A stretch of 64,000 nt of DNA from VXYK01 sp965214565 (lineage in GTDB: Bacteria > Actinomycetota > Acidimicrobiia > Acidimicrobiales > Aldehydirespiratoraceae), in contig OZ243951.1 in the NCBI GenBank assembly GCA_965214565.1, positions 2,294,001-2,358,000 of the forward strand, written 5' to 3'. Below, one piece after another: positions 24,894 through 33,162 of the stretch (the first letter of the stretch is position 1; each line of letters opens with the position of its first letter). The notes under the pieces were generated by a model. It had not been told where the DNA came from, made no database searches, and saw only the letters and a list, made by a program, of their open reading frames with translations. The position numbers and the translations under genes were made by a program.

Positions 24894-25538
24894 TCAGAGA
24901 CTATCGCCAAGGCAATCGTGTTCAGGTCGGTCGAGCGACTCGTCACGGTGCAACCGTGGTATCAGGGCGGTTATCGTGCGAATGTCGTGGCCTACGCCAT
25001 CTCCAAACTCGCCTATGACTTGGCGGAGCGCAGCGAAACCATCGACTTCGAGCGCATCTGGCGAGCGCAGGGAATACCGCCCGGGCTTCGAGACGCGTTG
25101 GTCGCAAGTGCCAAAGCGGTCCACGATGTGATCGTCGAACCGCCGGCGGGTATGCGGAATGTAACCGAGTGGGCGAAGCAGCAGGCCTGCTGGCATCGCG
25201 TGATGGGGCTTCATGTTTCATGGCCCGATTCCCTCGCCATAGTACTGACCAGTTCATCAGAGCGTGACGAGGGGAAGAGGGCCGCTGTCAAGGATCAACG
25301 GATGTTGAACGGTATAGAGGCTCAGATGCTCGTGGTCGAGGCTGGGCCGGCCCTCTGGAGTGAAGTCAAGGCTTGGGGAGTGTCCAAGGGTCTCCTTTCG
25401 CCGACCGACCAGGGAATATTGGATGTTGCGATCTCGATCCCAGCCAAGGTGCCGTCCGAGAAACAGAGTATCCGGACTATTGAAATCCTTGAGCGTCTCC
25501 GTAACGAAGGGTGCCAGCTAGGCGTGGAATCGATCTAG
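24894..25538 (+). pseudogene. C-terminal remnant of an AIPR-type abortive phage infection protein
   Basis: About 210 codons remain of a family that is usually 500-700 residues long. Similarity to AIPR begins at ETIAKAIVFRSVERLV (24897) and continues through YRANVVAYAISKLAYDLAE, GMRNVTEWAKQQACWHRV, DQRMLNGIEAQMLVVEAGPALWSEVKAWG and IPAKVPSEKQS to the natural end. In frame upstream there is a stop at 24879, and no N-terminal AIPR domain is found in any frame. The first possible start is the GTG at 24918. It is almost certainly a truncated defence gene, though the remaining tail could still be translated. Confidence 0.75.
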
Positions 25539-25663
25539 TCTCGAACCCGGTTACTTATGGCGATACCGTGTGTCTACTAGGGCGCAAAGTTGAGAACGTC
25601 ATCAAACGGATTCAAACCCAAAGCCGGGTGTGCAGACGCGGTGCAGGGTTAGAATCGGCGGCG

Positions 25664-26380
25664 ATGGAATCTGTGGGGCATGCTTTCAAGGACGCTCTGA
25701 CCGCCGGACCTGAACTGGCGGTCATTGCTGAGGTGAAGCGCAAGTCGCCGTCCGCAGGGGACCTGAGTCCAGGACTGGGGGCAGCGGAGACCGCTCTCGA
25801 GTATGTCCGGGGCGGTGCATCCTGTATCTCGGTGCTGACCGAGGGTCCGAGGTTCGGTGGCAGCCCCGAAGACCTGACAGCGGTCAAGGAGGCCGTCGAC
25901 GCCCCGGTTCTGCGCAAAGACTTCCTCACGACGCCCCAGCACATCCACGACGCGTCCGCCATGGGCGCCGACGCGGTGCTGCTGATCGTGGAGGACATCG
26001 GATCCGTTGCCGAAGTCGCAGACCTCCAAGCTCTCGCGCTGAGCCTTGGAATGGACGCCCTCACCGAGGTGCGCGCAGAACACGACCTGGCGATGGCGGC
26101 AGAAGCGGGCGCCTACATGATCGCCGTCAACCAGCGTGACAATCCCAAAGACACCCGCTTCACCGTCGACCACCACAAAGCAGTGCGCATGGCCGGCCTG
26201 CTGACCGAGCTGGGACCAGGAGTCGTGACCGTGGCAGCATCCGGTATCGAGACGCCAGACGGGACCAAGCTGAGAGACCTCGCCGAAGCCGGCTACGACG
26301 CCGCGCTGATCGGAGAAGCCCTCGTGCGCAGCGACTCCCCGGCAGACCGGCTCCGTGCCATGCTCGGCACCCTCTCCTAG
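25664..26380 (+). CDS. trpC: Indole-3-glycerol-phosphate synthase, short form
   Basis: 238 residues from the ATG at 25664. The enzyme closes the indole ring in tryptophan synthesis. All key residues are in place: IAEVKRKSPSAG (glutamate and lysine), LRKDFL (lysine), ALTEVRAEHD (glutamate), AVNQRD (asparagine) and VAASGIETPDG (serine). The N-terminal extension of about 40 residues that caps the barrel in most homologues is missing. Upstream in-frame sequence to 25511 is not similar to it and overlaps the AIPR relic. TAGAAT ends 8 nt before the ATG, so a leaderless transcript is likely. Chorismate mutase follows at 15 nt. Confidence 0.88.
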   Translation: MESVGHAFKDALTAGPELAVIAEVKRKSPSAGDLSPGLGAAETALEYVRGGASCISVLTEGPRFGGSPEDLTAVKEAVDAPVLRKDFLTTPQHIHDASAMGADAVLLIVEDIGSVAEVADLQALALSLGMDALTEVRAEHDLAMAAEAGAYMIAVNQRDNPKDTRFTVDHHKAVRMAGLLTELGPGVVTVAASGIETPDGTKLRDLAEAGYDAALIGEALVRSDSPADRLRAMLGTLS

Positions 26381-26394
26381 CTAGGGTTGAGGGC

Positions 26395-26679
26395 ATGGCA
26401 GACGAGCAACTCCAACGCTTCCGTTCCAGCATCGACAACATCGATGCAGCGCTGATCCTGCTTTTGGCGGAGCGCTTCAAGGTCACCGAGGACGTCGGTG
26501 AGTACAAGGCCCAACAGGGCATGCCGCCGGCAGACCCCGAGCGTGAGCAGGAGCAGATCGAGCGGCTCCGTCAGCTCGCATCGTCGGCCAACCTCGATCC
26601 GAAGTTCAGCGAGGTCTTCCTGCGTCTGGTGATCGACGAGGTGATCCGCCGCCACGAACGCGCCGCCGACCAACTCTGA
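26395..26679 (+). CDS. Chorismate mutase (AroQ class)
   Basis: 94 residues: FRSSIDNIDAALILLLAERFKVTEDVGEYKAQQGMPPADPEREQEQIERL. The motif order (first helix IDxID-LL--R, KVTEDVGEYK, then a helix ending in a conserved region near residue 80) fits the all-helical AroQ fold. It converts chorismate to prephenate for phenylalanine and tyrosine. TAGGGT stands 7 nt before the ATG, so it may have its own leaderless promoter within the trpC unit. Confidence 0.85.
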   Translation: MADEQLQRFRSSIDNIDAALILLLAERFKVTEDVGEYKAQQGMPPADPEREQEQIERLRQLASSANLDPKFSEVFLRLVIDEVIRRHERAADQL

Positions 26680-26709
26680 CCCGGACGATACTGGCTCAGC
26701 AGAAACCCA

Positions 26710-26800
26710 GCAGAGCCTCAGACAGGCGGGTCGGCGGTCCACGGGACAGCCAGGCGGCGGCAGACGATCCGCCAACCGCCGGGGTCGGTGCGAACCGGTC
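26710..26800 (-). pseudogene. Duplicated 3' end of the SnoaL-like gene
   Basis: About 90 nt match 30875-30965 at close to 85-90 percent. On the reverse strand it reads GGWRIVCRRLAVPWTADPPV and a stop, against GWRIAYRRLTVPWTADQPV in the intact gene at 30883-31305. The rest of the gene is absent. The two copies flank the 1281-residue surface gene. Confidence 0.75.
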
Positions 26801-26814
26801 GGTGTCGGTCTACA

Positions 26815-29800
26815 TTAATCGTCGTCGAGGATCGTCACTTCGATTTTCGCATCTAGGACGACGATTTTACTGTCGGACGCGGTGCCTTTCAGCTTGAAGC
26901 TGATCTCCTCGTTCGCGGTGTCCGCGTCGCTCAATGCAGTGACCGTGAACTTCTGGAACGTATCCCAGTTGCTCGCGTCGAACGTCAGAGAACTCGGCGC
27001 GGCGCTCAGTTTGCTGCTGTCGGCCGACTTGATCTCAGGCTGGATGGTGACGGTCACGCCCGGCTCTGGCTTCTGCTTGAGTCGGACCCAGACGTCCTGG
27101 GTTGCTGCTACGTCCTCGATGGGGAACAGCGCAGACGGCCAAGCCTGCATGGAGATCGACGTGTCCTCGATCTTCACGGTCAAGCGCCGCGGCGCCGCGT
27201 AGCTGAGGCCCGGGAAGTTGTCGACACGGAACTCGATCCACCGGGTTTCATCGTTCGTGTCTGCGTCGATGTCGCTCTTGACCGGAATGGTGTCGCAGTA
27301 TTTCGCGTTGATCGATCTTGGTCTCGGATACTTGCCGTCGCAGTTCTCGCCAGCTGAAGCTGCTGTGAAGTAGAAATTCTTCACCCCTCCTACCCAGATC
27401 GCGATATAGGGTCCGATGTCGTCGCCCGTCAGGCCTTGGTAGCCCTTGGCCATCCGGTCGAACCAATCGTCTTTGAACTTCCCCTCTTTCAGCAGCGCCG
27501 GATCGAAGTGCAGGTAGACAGCCCCGGGTGTGCCCTCGGTGAGATTGAGCGTGGAATTCGGGGCGATCTTCTCTCCTGCTGGATCGGGCGTCCAGGTGAC
27601 GTACACGGGCCTGGCGTCGGCGATGGTCGCGGTGACGCTCGGCATCGCTGACACCCCAGCGAAACCACTGATTGCATGGGTGATCGTGACGGTGTCTTTG
27701 ATGTAGTTGTCGTCGAGTGGCGCGTTCAGGGTGACGGTCTGCGCACTGTTCCAGTTGCCGCTTGAGCCGCCGGTAAACGTCAGCGGGCCGCTCACCGTCA
27801 GCCGGTCGGTGTCGCTCGACACAGGTGTGATCACGATGCTCGCGCCATCGCCCGGGTCGGCATTCAGAGAGAGGTCGTATGTCGTCGAGGACAGCTCATC
27901 GACCGCCACCGTGGACGCCGACAATGTCATCTCGACTGCCTCGTTATCATCGATATTCACGGTGAGCGTCTGCGACGGCGATTGGGCGCTGTAGCCATCG
28001 CCGTCACCGGAGATGACGTGGCTGACCGCGACGATCTCGTCGGCGCCGTCGGGGTCCCGGACCGCCGTCACGGTGATGCGCTGGCGGGCCTGCCAGTTGC
28101 CGGTCGAGCCGCCCGTAAAGGTGAGCGTCGTCGGGCTGACGGTGACGTCGCTGCCAGTGAACGTCGGCGTGACGATCACGCTCTTGCCACTGCCGGGATC
28201 GGCTCTCAACCAGACTTCATAGTGAGCTGTCGTGCCCTCGTCGACCGTCAGGTTCTGCGGGTCGACGAGGACGCCGGGCGAGCGATCCTCCACTGCCACA
28301 CGGAACGTCTCCGTGAGAGCTCGAACCTTCACTTGAGCATTCTCCGGATGCGGCACCGGGATCGTGACGGTGATCTCCACATCCTCGTCGTCGTTGTCGC
28401 TGTCGGCAACTGGAGTGATGGTTACGTCCTGGAACTCGTCGTAGTTCTCATGATCGAAGGTGAAGCTCGTCGGGGTCACCGTCACCGCGCCCGGATCGGG
28501 GTTGGTGATGGTCACGGTGACGGGATTGCGGGGAATCCGGCCCAGCTTGAGCTGATAGGTAAGCGATGATGCAGGATCGCCTTCCGCCAACAAATTCGGA
28601 TTGGGCTTGCGCTGCGTAATCGGATTGCTGCGGTCGACGCCGTACATGCTCAGCCACAAGTCGGAAATGGCCGCGTAACCGGGGTACTCGACAAACTCAA
28701 GCGACACATGCGCCGTGGCGATGATACTGCCCCAGTCTCCCAGGTGACGCACGTTAATGGTTTGGTGTTCGTTCCAATTGCTCGGCGTGAACACGAGATA
28801 GTCGGGTGAAATATCCAAAGATCGTGCATTGCGGGCGCCTTGGACCACTGGTCGCACGGTGATCGCATGCGGCGGTTGGTCCTTCAGACGAAACTGCCAC
28901 GGTTTTTCTTGACCGTCCTCCCACACTGTGAGAAATATTTCTTGCGCCAGATCCAAGCGGATGTACTTGTTATCGCTGTGATACGCGGCACCCTTGCTGC
29001 CTGTGTCGTCATTTCGGATGGTGCCTGTCGCGGTGTCATCGCTGATGGTCACACCAGCCGGAGGATTCGAGATCGTGACGGTGAACTCATCGTCGATTTC
29101 GATGTCGGAGTCCTCGGTCGTCGAGATCGTGATCGTGGCGGAACTGCTGCCTGCAGGGATCGTCACTGTGCCGCTTGCAGCCGTGTAGTCGTCCACATCG
29201 GAGTGGGCGATTGCCGTGCCGTCGGCAGTCTGGTAGTCGAGCGCGATCGCAGAGGTCTGCACCGGGCTCACCGACACCACGAAGCCGAGGTCATTGCCCT
29301 CATTCGACGACGCATCGGCAATGCTGACCGTCGATTGACTGTTTGTCTGGGCCGGCTGCGCCGCTGGATCATCGTCGGCAACAGCGACCATCGCCGATCC
29401 CGCACTCGACGACACCGTGTAGCCGGTGCCGGTGTCGATCGACACTGTCACCGACCCGTCAGCCTCGTCGGTGCTGTCACCGGTGGTGGTAACAGCCAGG
29501 GTGTAACTGCCGCCGGTGGGGATCGTCACGGTCCGCGCCCCAGTCGCCACACCGAAATCGCCTGACTGCGACACCGTCACATCGACCGTCAAAGCAGCAG
29601 TCGGCACCGGTGATGCGGTGACGGTGAACGACGCCGCCGAGCCCTCAGTGACGCCGATGCCCGCGGTGACGCTGACCTCCGGCACCGGCGGCGGCTTCTG
29701 CGATGCTGCCTCGATGCATTCCAACGCTTCGCGGAACGGCTTCCACCCGAACCATCGCTGCTCACCCTCAAGCGCCTCAGCCGCAGTGAACGCAGTCAAC

Positions 29801-30660
29801 TGATCGTCGGCCACATCGGCGAACGCGATCAGCACCCGACGCCAGTTGCGGCCATAACCAGGAGCGCGATCACGATGCAGTTCGTAATAGTCCCGCGCCG
29901 ACTCCAACGTCTCATCAGAAACACAATCCGCAGGCGGCGGGGGTGGCGGAGGCGGGTCGTCGTCATCAGACACTGAGACCGTGGCGCTGCTGTTGCTCGA
30001 CGAGACGGTGTAGCCCGTGCCGCTGCTCACCGACACTGTCACCGACCCGTCGGGCTCGTCGGTGCTGTCACCGGTGGTGGTGACAGTCAGCGTGTAGCTG
30101 CCGCCGGTGGGGATCGTCACGGTCCGCGCCCCAGTCGCCACACCGAAATCGCCGCTCTGGGCGATGGCAACGCTGACCGGCAGGGTTGACGCCGGCGAAG
30201 GGCTGGCCGTGAGCGTGAACAACGCAGCAGTCCCCTCGGTGACACCGCTGCCCGCAGCGATGCTGATCTCGGGATCGGGCGGCGGCGGATTCGCCGCCTC
30301 GATGCACTTGAGCGCCTCTTGCACCGGCTTCCAGCCATACCAGCGTTGCACTTCCGCGCGCGCCTCAGCTTCGGTGAACGGAGTCAGATTCCCATCTTCG
30401 ACATCGCCGAAAGCGATCAGGACGCGCTTCCAGTTCTCCCCGTAGCTGGGAGGCTTGTTCTTGTTCGCCTCGTAATAGCCGCGAACCGTTGCGACCAGGC
30501 TGTCTGAGATGCAATCGGCGATCGATTGCTCCGAGGCCTGCTGGGCACCCGAGGGTGCCGGGGCGACGACCAGCACCGAGGCGATGACCGCGGCCACTGC
30601 GATGAAACGCCAAGTTCGGAGCGCAAGTGCGGGAAAGATCTGAGCAACATGATGGGTCAT
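26815..30660 (-). CDS. Very large secreted Calx-beta protein
   Basis: 1281 residues, ATG with GGAGG 6 nt upstream. A signal peptide ends near residue 40 (APAPSGAQ). Two copies of a cysteine-bounded module (30304-30513 and 29716-29925) are each followed by a Calx-beta domain; a third Calx-beta domain lies at about 440-555 (SIADASSNEGNDLGFVVSV to GTIRNDD). Then come about six beta repeats with the recurring pattern LTF-GNW--QTVTVTA-D-D (about 590-1280). A proline run separates the first two halves. No anchor or catalytic motif is seen at the C-terminus, which ends in DDD. It is probably exported and part of the cell surface or matrix. Its neighbours are duplicated gene fragments, suggesting insertion of the gene into this place. 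Confidence 0.87.
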   Translation of the reverse strand: MTHHVAQIFPALALRTWRFIAVAAVIASVLVVAPAPSGAQQASEQSIADCISDSLVATVRGYYEANKNKPPSYGENWKRVLIAFGDVEDGNLTPFTEAEARAEVQRWYGWKPVQEALKCIEAANPPPPDPEISIAAGSGVTEGTAALFTLTASPSPASTLPVSVAIAQSGDFGVATGARTVTIPTGGSYTLTVTTTGDSTDEPDGSVTVSVSSGTGYTVSSSNSSATVSVSDDDDPPPPPPPPADCVSDETLESARDYYELHRDRAPGYGRNWRRVLIAFADVADDQLTAFTAAEALEGEQRWFGWKPFREALECIEAASQKPPPVPEVSVTAGIGVTEGSAASFTVTASPVPTAALTVDVTVSQSGDFGVATGARTVTIPTGGSYTLAVTTTGDSTDEADGSVTVSIDTGTGYTVSSSAGSAMVAVADDDPAAQPAQTNSQSTVSIADASSNEGNDLGFVVSVSPVQTSAIALDYQTADGTAIAHSDVDDYTAASGTVTIPAGSSSATITISTTEDSDIEIDDEFTVTISNPPAGVTISDDTATGTIRNDDTGSKGAAYHSDNKYIRLDLAQEIFLTVWEDGQEKPWQFRLKDQPPHAITVRPVVQGARNARSLDISPDYLVFTPSNWNEHQTINVRHLGDWGSIIATAHVSLEFVEYPGYAAISDLWLSMYGVDRSNPITQRKPNPNLLAEGDPASSLTYQLKLGRIPRNPVTVTITNPDPGAVTVTPTSFTFDHENYDEFQDVTITPVADSDNDDEDVEITVTIPVPHPENAQVKVRALTETFRVAVEDRSPGVLVDPQNLTVDEGTTAHYEVWLRADPGSGKSVIVTPTFTGSDVTVSPTTLTFTGGSTGNWQARQRITVTAVRDPDGADEIVAVSHVISGDGDGYSAQSPSQTLTVNIDDNEAVEMTLSASTVAVDELSSTTYDLSLNADPGDGASIVITPVSSDTDRLTVSGPLTFTGGSSGNWNSAQTVTLNAPLDDNYIKDTVTITHAISGFAGVSAMPSVTATIADARPVYVTWTPDPAGEKIAPNSTLNLTEGTPGAVYLHFDPALLKEGKFKDDWFDRMAKGYQGLTGDDIGPYIAIWVGGVKNFYFTAASAGENCDGKYPRPRSINAKYCDTIPVKSDIDADTNDETRWIEFRVDNFPGLSYAAPRRLTVKIEDTSISMQAWPSALFPIEDVAATQDVWVRLKQKPEPGVTVTIQPEIKSADSSKLSAAPSSLTFDASNWDTFQKFTVTALSDADTANEEISFKLKGTASDSKIVVLDAKIEVTILDDD
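29390..30513 (-). repeat. Internal duplication of module plus Calx-beta domain
   Basis: Two units of about 590 bp repeat inside the surface gene. The best-conserved block, 29507-29562 and 30098-30153, is 56 nt without a difference. The duplication is recent or kept uniform by gene conversion. Confidence 0.85.
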
Positions 30661-30689
30661 GATGAGCCTCCAGACTGTGTGGATTCTGA

Positions 30690-30880
30690 GTGCGCCGAGA
30701 TTGTAGCCGCATTGTTGCGGGCAGTTGCAGCAATCGAGACGTTCCTCCCCGAAGCCGGATCTGAACTCGATTTGCGCAGAGTTCTCCGCAACGCGCCGTT
30801 GCGCAGCACATATGTTGTTGTGACTGAGTCCACCACTGTGCCCCTCAACGACAAGGAACGAGCGCTGCTCGACAGCAGAG
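30690..30880 (+). pseudogene. Broken copy of the rpiR-vapB junction
   Basis: The sequence follows the reverse strand of 17144-17310: the end of RpiR (IETFLPEAG against TETFLPRS), the spacer with a degenerate TTTGCGCAGAG element, CCGCAACGCGCCG, then the first 20 codons of vapB from a GTG at 30820 (TESTTVPLNDKERALLDS against TETTTVRLNDEERALLDE). Over the vapB start about 50 of 54 bases match. It breaks off at the duplicated snoaL sequence (30875). No toxin gene follows. Confidence 0.8.
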
Positions 30881-30882
30881 CC

Positions 30883-31305
30883 TCAGACAGGCTGGTCGGC
30901 GGTCCACGGGACCGTCAGGCGGCGGTAGGCGATCCGCCAACCGTCGGGGGTCGGTACGAAGTGGTCGTGGTAGTGGATGTGCATCACATGGTCGATGCGC
31001 TCATGGCCGTCGACGCGGAGATGGTGCGCCTCACAATAGGTCACCCCCTCGATCTCACCATCGTCGGTCACCGAGAGGAGCTGCTGGCCCAGGATGTGGC
31101 TCGTGGCCTCATAGCGGAGCAGACCGGCCATGGCATCGGTGATCTCCAACAGACCGGACCGCTGTCCTCGACCCGTGTCGAGCAGCGCGTCGGCGGTGAA
31201 CACCTCATCGAAACGGGCGAAGTCTCGCCGGTCGACGATGACCGCGTACAACGCGGCGAGATCAGCCAGATCGGCTCGATCCTGAAGGTTAGGGAGGCGC
31301 CTCAT
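30883..31305 (-). CDS. SnoaL-like (nuclear transport factor 2 fold) protein
   Basis: 140 residues: LADLAALYAVIVDRRDFARFDEVFTADALLDTGRG, then GVTYCEAHHLRVDGHERIDHVMHIHYHDHFVPTPDGWRIAYRRL. The cone-shaped fold with an aspartate/tyrosine-lined pocket is used by dehydratases and isomerases (bile-acid dehydratase, ketosteroid isomerase) and by many proteins of unknown function. The conserved histidines at about 90-110 may line the pocket. Its 3' end is duplicated at 26710. Confidence 0.78.
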   Translation of the reverse strand: MRRLPNLQDRADLADLAALYAVIVDRRDFARFDEVFTADALLDTGRGQRSGLLEITDAMAGLLRYEATSHILGQQLLSVTDDGEIEGVTYCEAHHLRVDGHERIDHVMHIHYHDHFVPTPDGWRIAYRRLTVPWTADQPV

Positions 31306-31346
31306 ACTGCTACGATCCCACCTTCAGCCAGCTTGTGGGGTGATCG

Positions 31347-33149
31347 GTGCAACTTCAGCGGAGTCCCGAGGAGCAGAACAGCACCCCTCCGAAGCGAACC
31401 CTCGACGCAACGGACCGTTGGGGACCGGAGGGGGACCCGCGGGTCGACCGTCTTGCGCGAATGCTCTGCGAGGCCTTCGTCGAGTTCCACGAGCGCTACC
31501 TCGAACTCACGCACCGAGCCTCTCGATGCTTTATTGAACGTGACTGGGCCGGGCATCAAAAAGACACGAAGGACCGCCTGAACCTGCATAAGAGTCTGGT
31601 CGTCGATGTTGTGGACGCGGCCCGACTGGTACTGTCAGAAGACGACCCCGAAGCTCGCACAGTTTGGATCGGAGCACGGCGCCGCTACGTCGCCCTCGTC
31701 TCGGAGCGGATGGACCTCGAACTCGCCGAAACGTTCTACAACTCCGTCACCCGGCGGCTGTTCCACATCATCGGAATCGACGAGGAACTGGAGTTCCTCT
31801 GGCTCGGCCCCACCAAGCTGCCCGCCGACGACAGCACCCGCGACGAATACCGGAAATTCCCAGTCGACGCCACCGTCGCCGACTGCCTCCGCGAGATCTT
31901 TCAACACTCGCCGCTGGCCCCGAGCTTCATCGACATCGATGGAGACGCCGCCAAGGTCGCCGGACGGGTCAGCACGCTCCTCGAACAGACCTGGGACGGG
32001 CACCTCGACGCAATAGACGTGCTGCGGCCGATCTTCTATCGCAACAAGGGCGCCTACCTCGTCGGTCGGCTCCGCTGGCTGAACCGCCTGGCTCCGATAG
32101 TCATCGCCCTGGTCCACACCGAGGCCGGCGTCAAGGTGGATGCGGTACTGCTCACCGAGACCGACGCCAGCCGCCTCTTCGGCTACACGCGGTCCTACTT
32201 CCATGTGCTGTGTCGACGCCCGGCCGCGGTCGTCGGATTCCTGAAGTCGCTCCTGCCGGTCAAACCGGTGGCAGAGCTCTACACCTCGATCGGCTACAAC
32301 CAGCACGGCAAGACCAACCTGTTCCGGGCGTTGTACCGCCATATGGAACACTCCAACACCCGCTTCGAACGCGCCCGGGGCGCGCGCGGCATGGTCATGG
32401 CGGTCTTCACGCTGCCGTCGTTCGATGTGGTCTTCAAGCTCATCAAGGACCGTTTTGCGCCCACCAAGCGAACCACCCCCGAAGACGTGAAGCGGCGCTA
32501 CAAGCTGGTGTTCGGACATGACCGGGTGGGCCGCCTCGTCGATGCCCAGGAGTTCACCAACCTGAGCTTCAACCGCGACCGCTTCGATGAGGAGTTGATC
32601 GACGAACTGCGCAACGAATGCGCGCGAACGGTGACGATCACAGACGACGAGGTCGTGTTGCACCATGCCTACACCGAACGCAGGCTCTACCCACTCGACC
32701 TCTACCTCCGGGAGATGTCGCCGGAAAGGGCGCGTGCTGCTGCCATCGACTACGGCTCTGCCGTCAAAGACCTGGCCGCGGCCAATATCTTCCCCGGTGA
32801 CCTGTTCCCCAAGAACTTCGGCGTCACCCGGCACGGTGTGGTGGTGTTCTACGACTACGACGAGTTGGCGCTGCTCGGCGAGATCAACTTCCGCAAGATG
32901 CCGGTCAGTCAGAACTACGACGACGAGATGTCTGAGCAGCCATGGTTCCCGGTCGAGTCCAACGACGTTTTCCCCGAGGAGTTCCGCACCTATCTGCGTT
33001 CCCCCCGGGTGGTCGGAGAGGTGATGGAGACGCGCCACGCAGACATCTGTTCGGTCGATTTCTGGAAGTCGATGCAGGAACTGCACCATGCTGGAGAACT
33101 TCCAGACTTCTTCCCCTACCCCCAAGAGTTGCGGTTCCACCGAAGCTGA
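31347..33149 (+). CDS. aceK: Isocitrate dehydrogenase kinase/phosphatase
   Basis: 600 residues from a GTG with GGGG upstream. The protein matches AceK over its length: regulatory domain (about 30-310), the nucleotide loop GYNQHGKTNLFRALYRHM (about 311-328), a kinase domain with FKLIKDRFAPTKRTT (about 368-382), HHAYTERRLYPLDLYL (about 435-450) and GDLFPKNFGVTRHGVVVFYDYDELALLGEINFRKMP (about 482-517). AceK phosphorylates and dephosphorylates isocitrate dehydrogenase to divert carbon into the glyoxylate shunt. It is known mainly from proteobacteria; isocitrate lyase and malate synthase are not in this window. An SDR follows at 13 nt. Confidence 0.93.
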   Translation: MQLQRSPEEQNSTPPKRTLDATDRWGPEGDPRVDRLARMLCEAFVEFHERYLELTHRASRCFIERDWAGHQKDTKDRLNLHKSLVVDVVDAARLVLSEDDPEARTVWIGARRRYVALVSERMDLELAETFYNSVTRRLFHIIGIDEELEFLWLGPTKLPADDSTRDEYRKFPVDATVADCLREIFQHSPLAPSFIDIDGDAAKVAGRVSTLLEQTWDGHLDAIDVLRPIFYRNKGAYLVGRLRWLNRLAPIVIALVHTEAGVKVDAVLLTETDASRLFGYTRSYFHVLCRRPAAVVGFLKSLLPVKPVAELYTSIGYNQHGKTNLFRALYRHMEHSNTRFERARGARGMVMAVFTLPSFDVVFKLIKDRFAPTKRTTPEDVKRRYKLVFGHDRVGRLVDAQEFTNLSFNRDRFDEELIDELRNECARTVTITDDEVVLHHAYTERRLYPLDLYLREMSPERARAAAIDYGSAVKDLAAANIFPGDLFPKNFGVTRHGVVVFYDYDELALLGEINFRKMPVSQNYDDEMSEQPWFPVESNDVFPEEFRTYLRSPRVVGEVMETRHADICSVDFWKSMQELHHAGELPDFFPYPQELRFHRS

Positions 33150-33162
33150 GAGGAGAACTGAT

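Noticed and set aside
14765..25538. CRISPR array, integrase or insertion sequence in the accessory island
   Set aside because: I looked for regularly spaced repeats and for transposase or recombinase motifs on both strands and found none.
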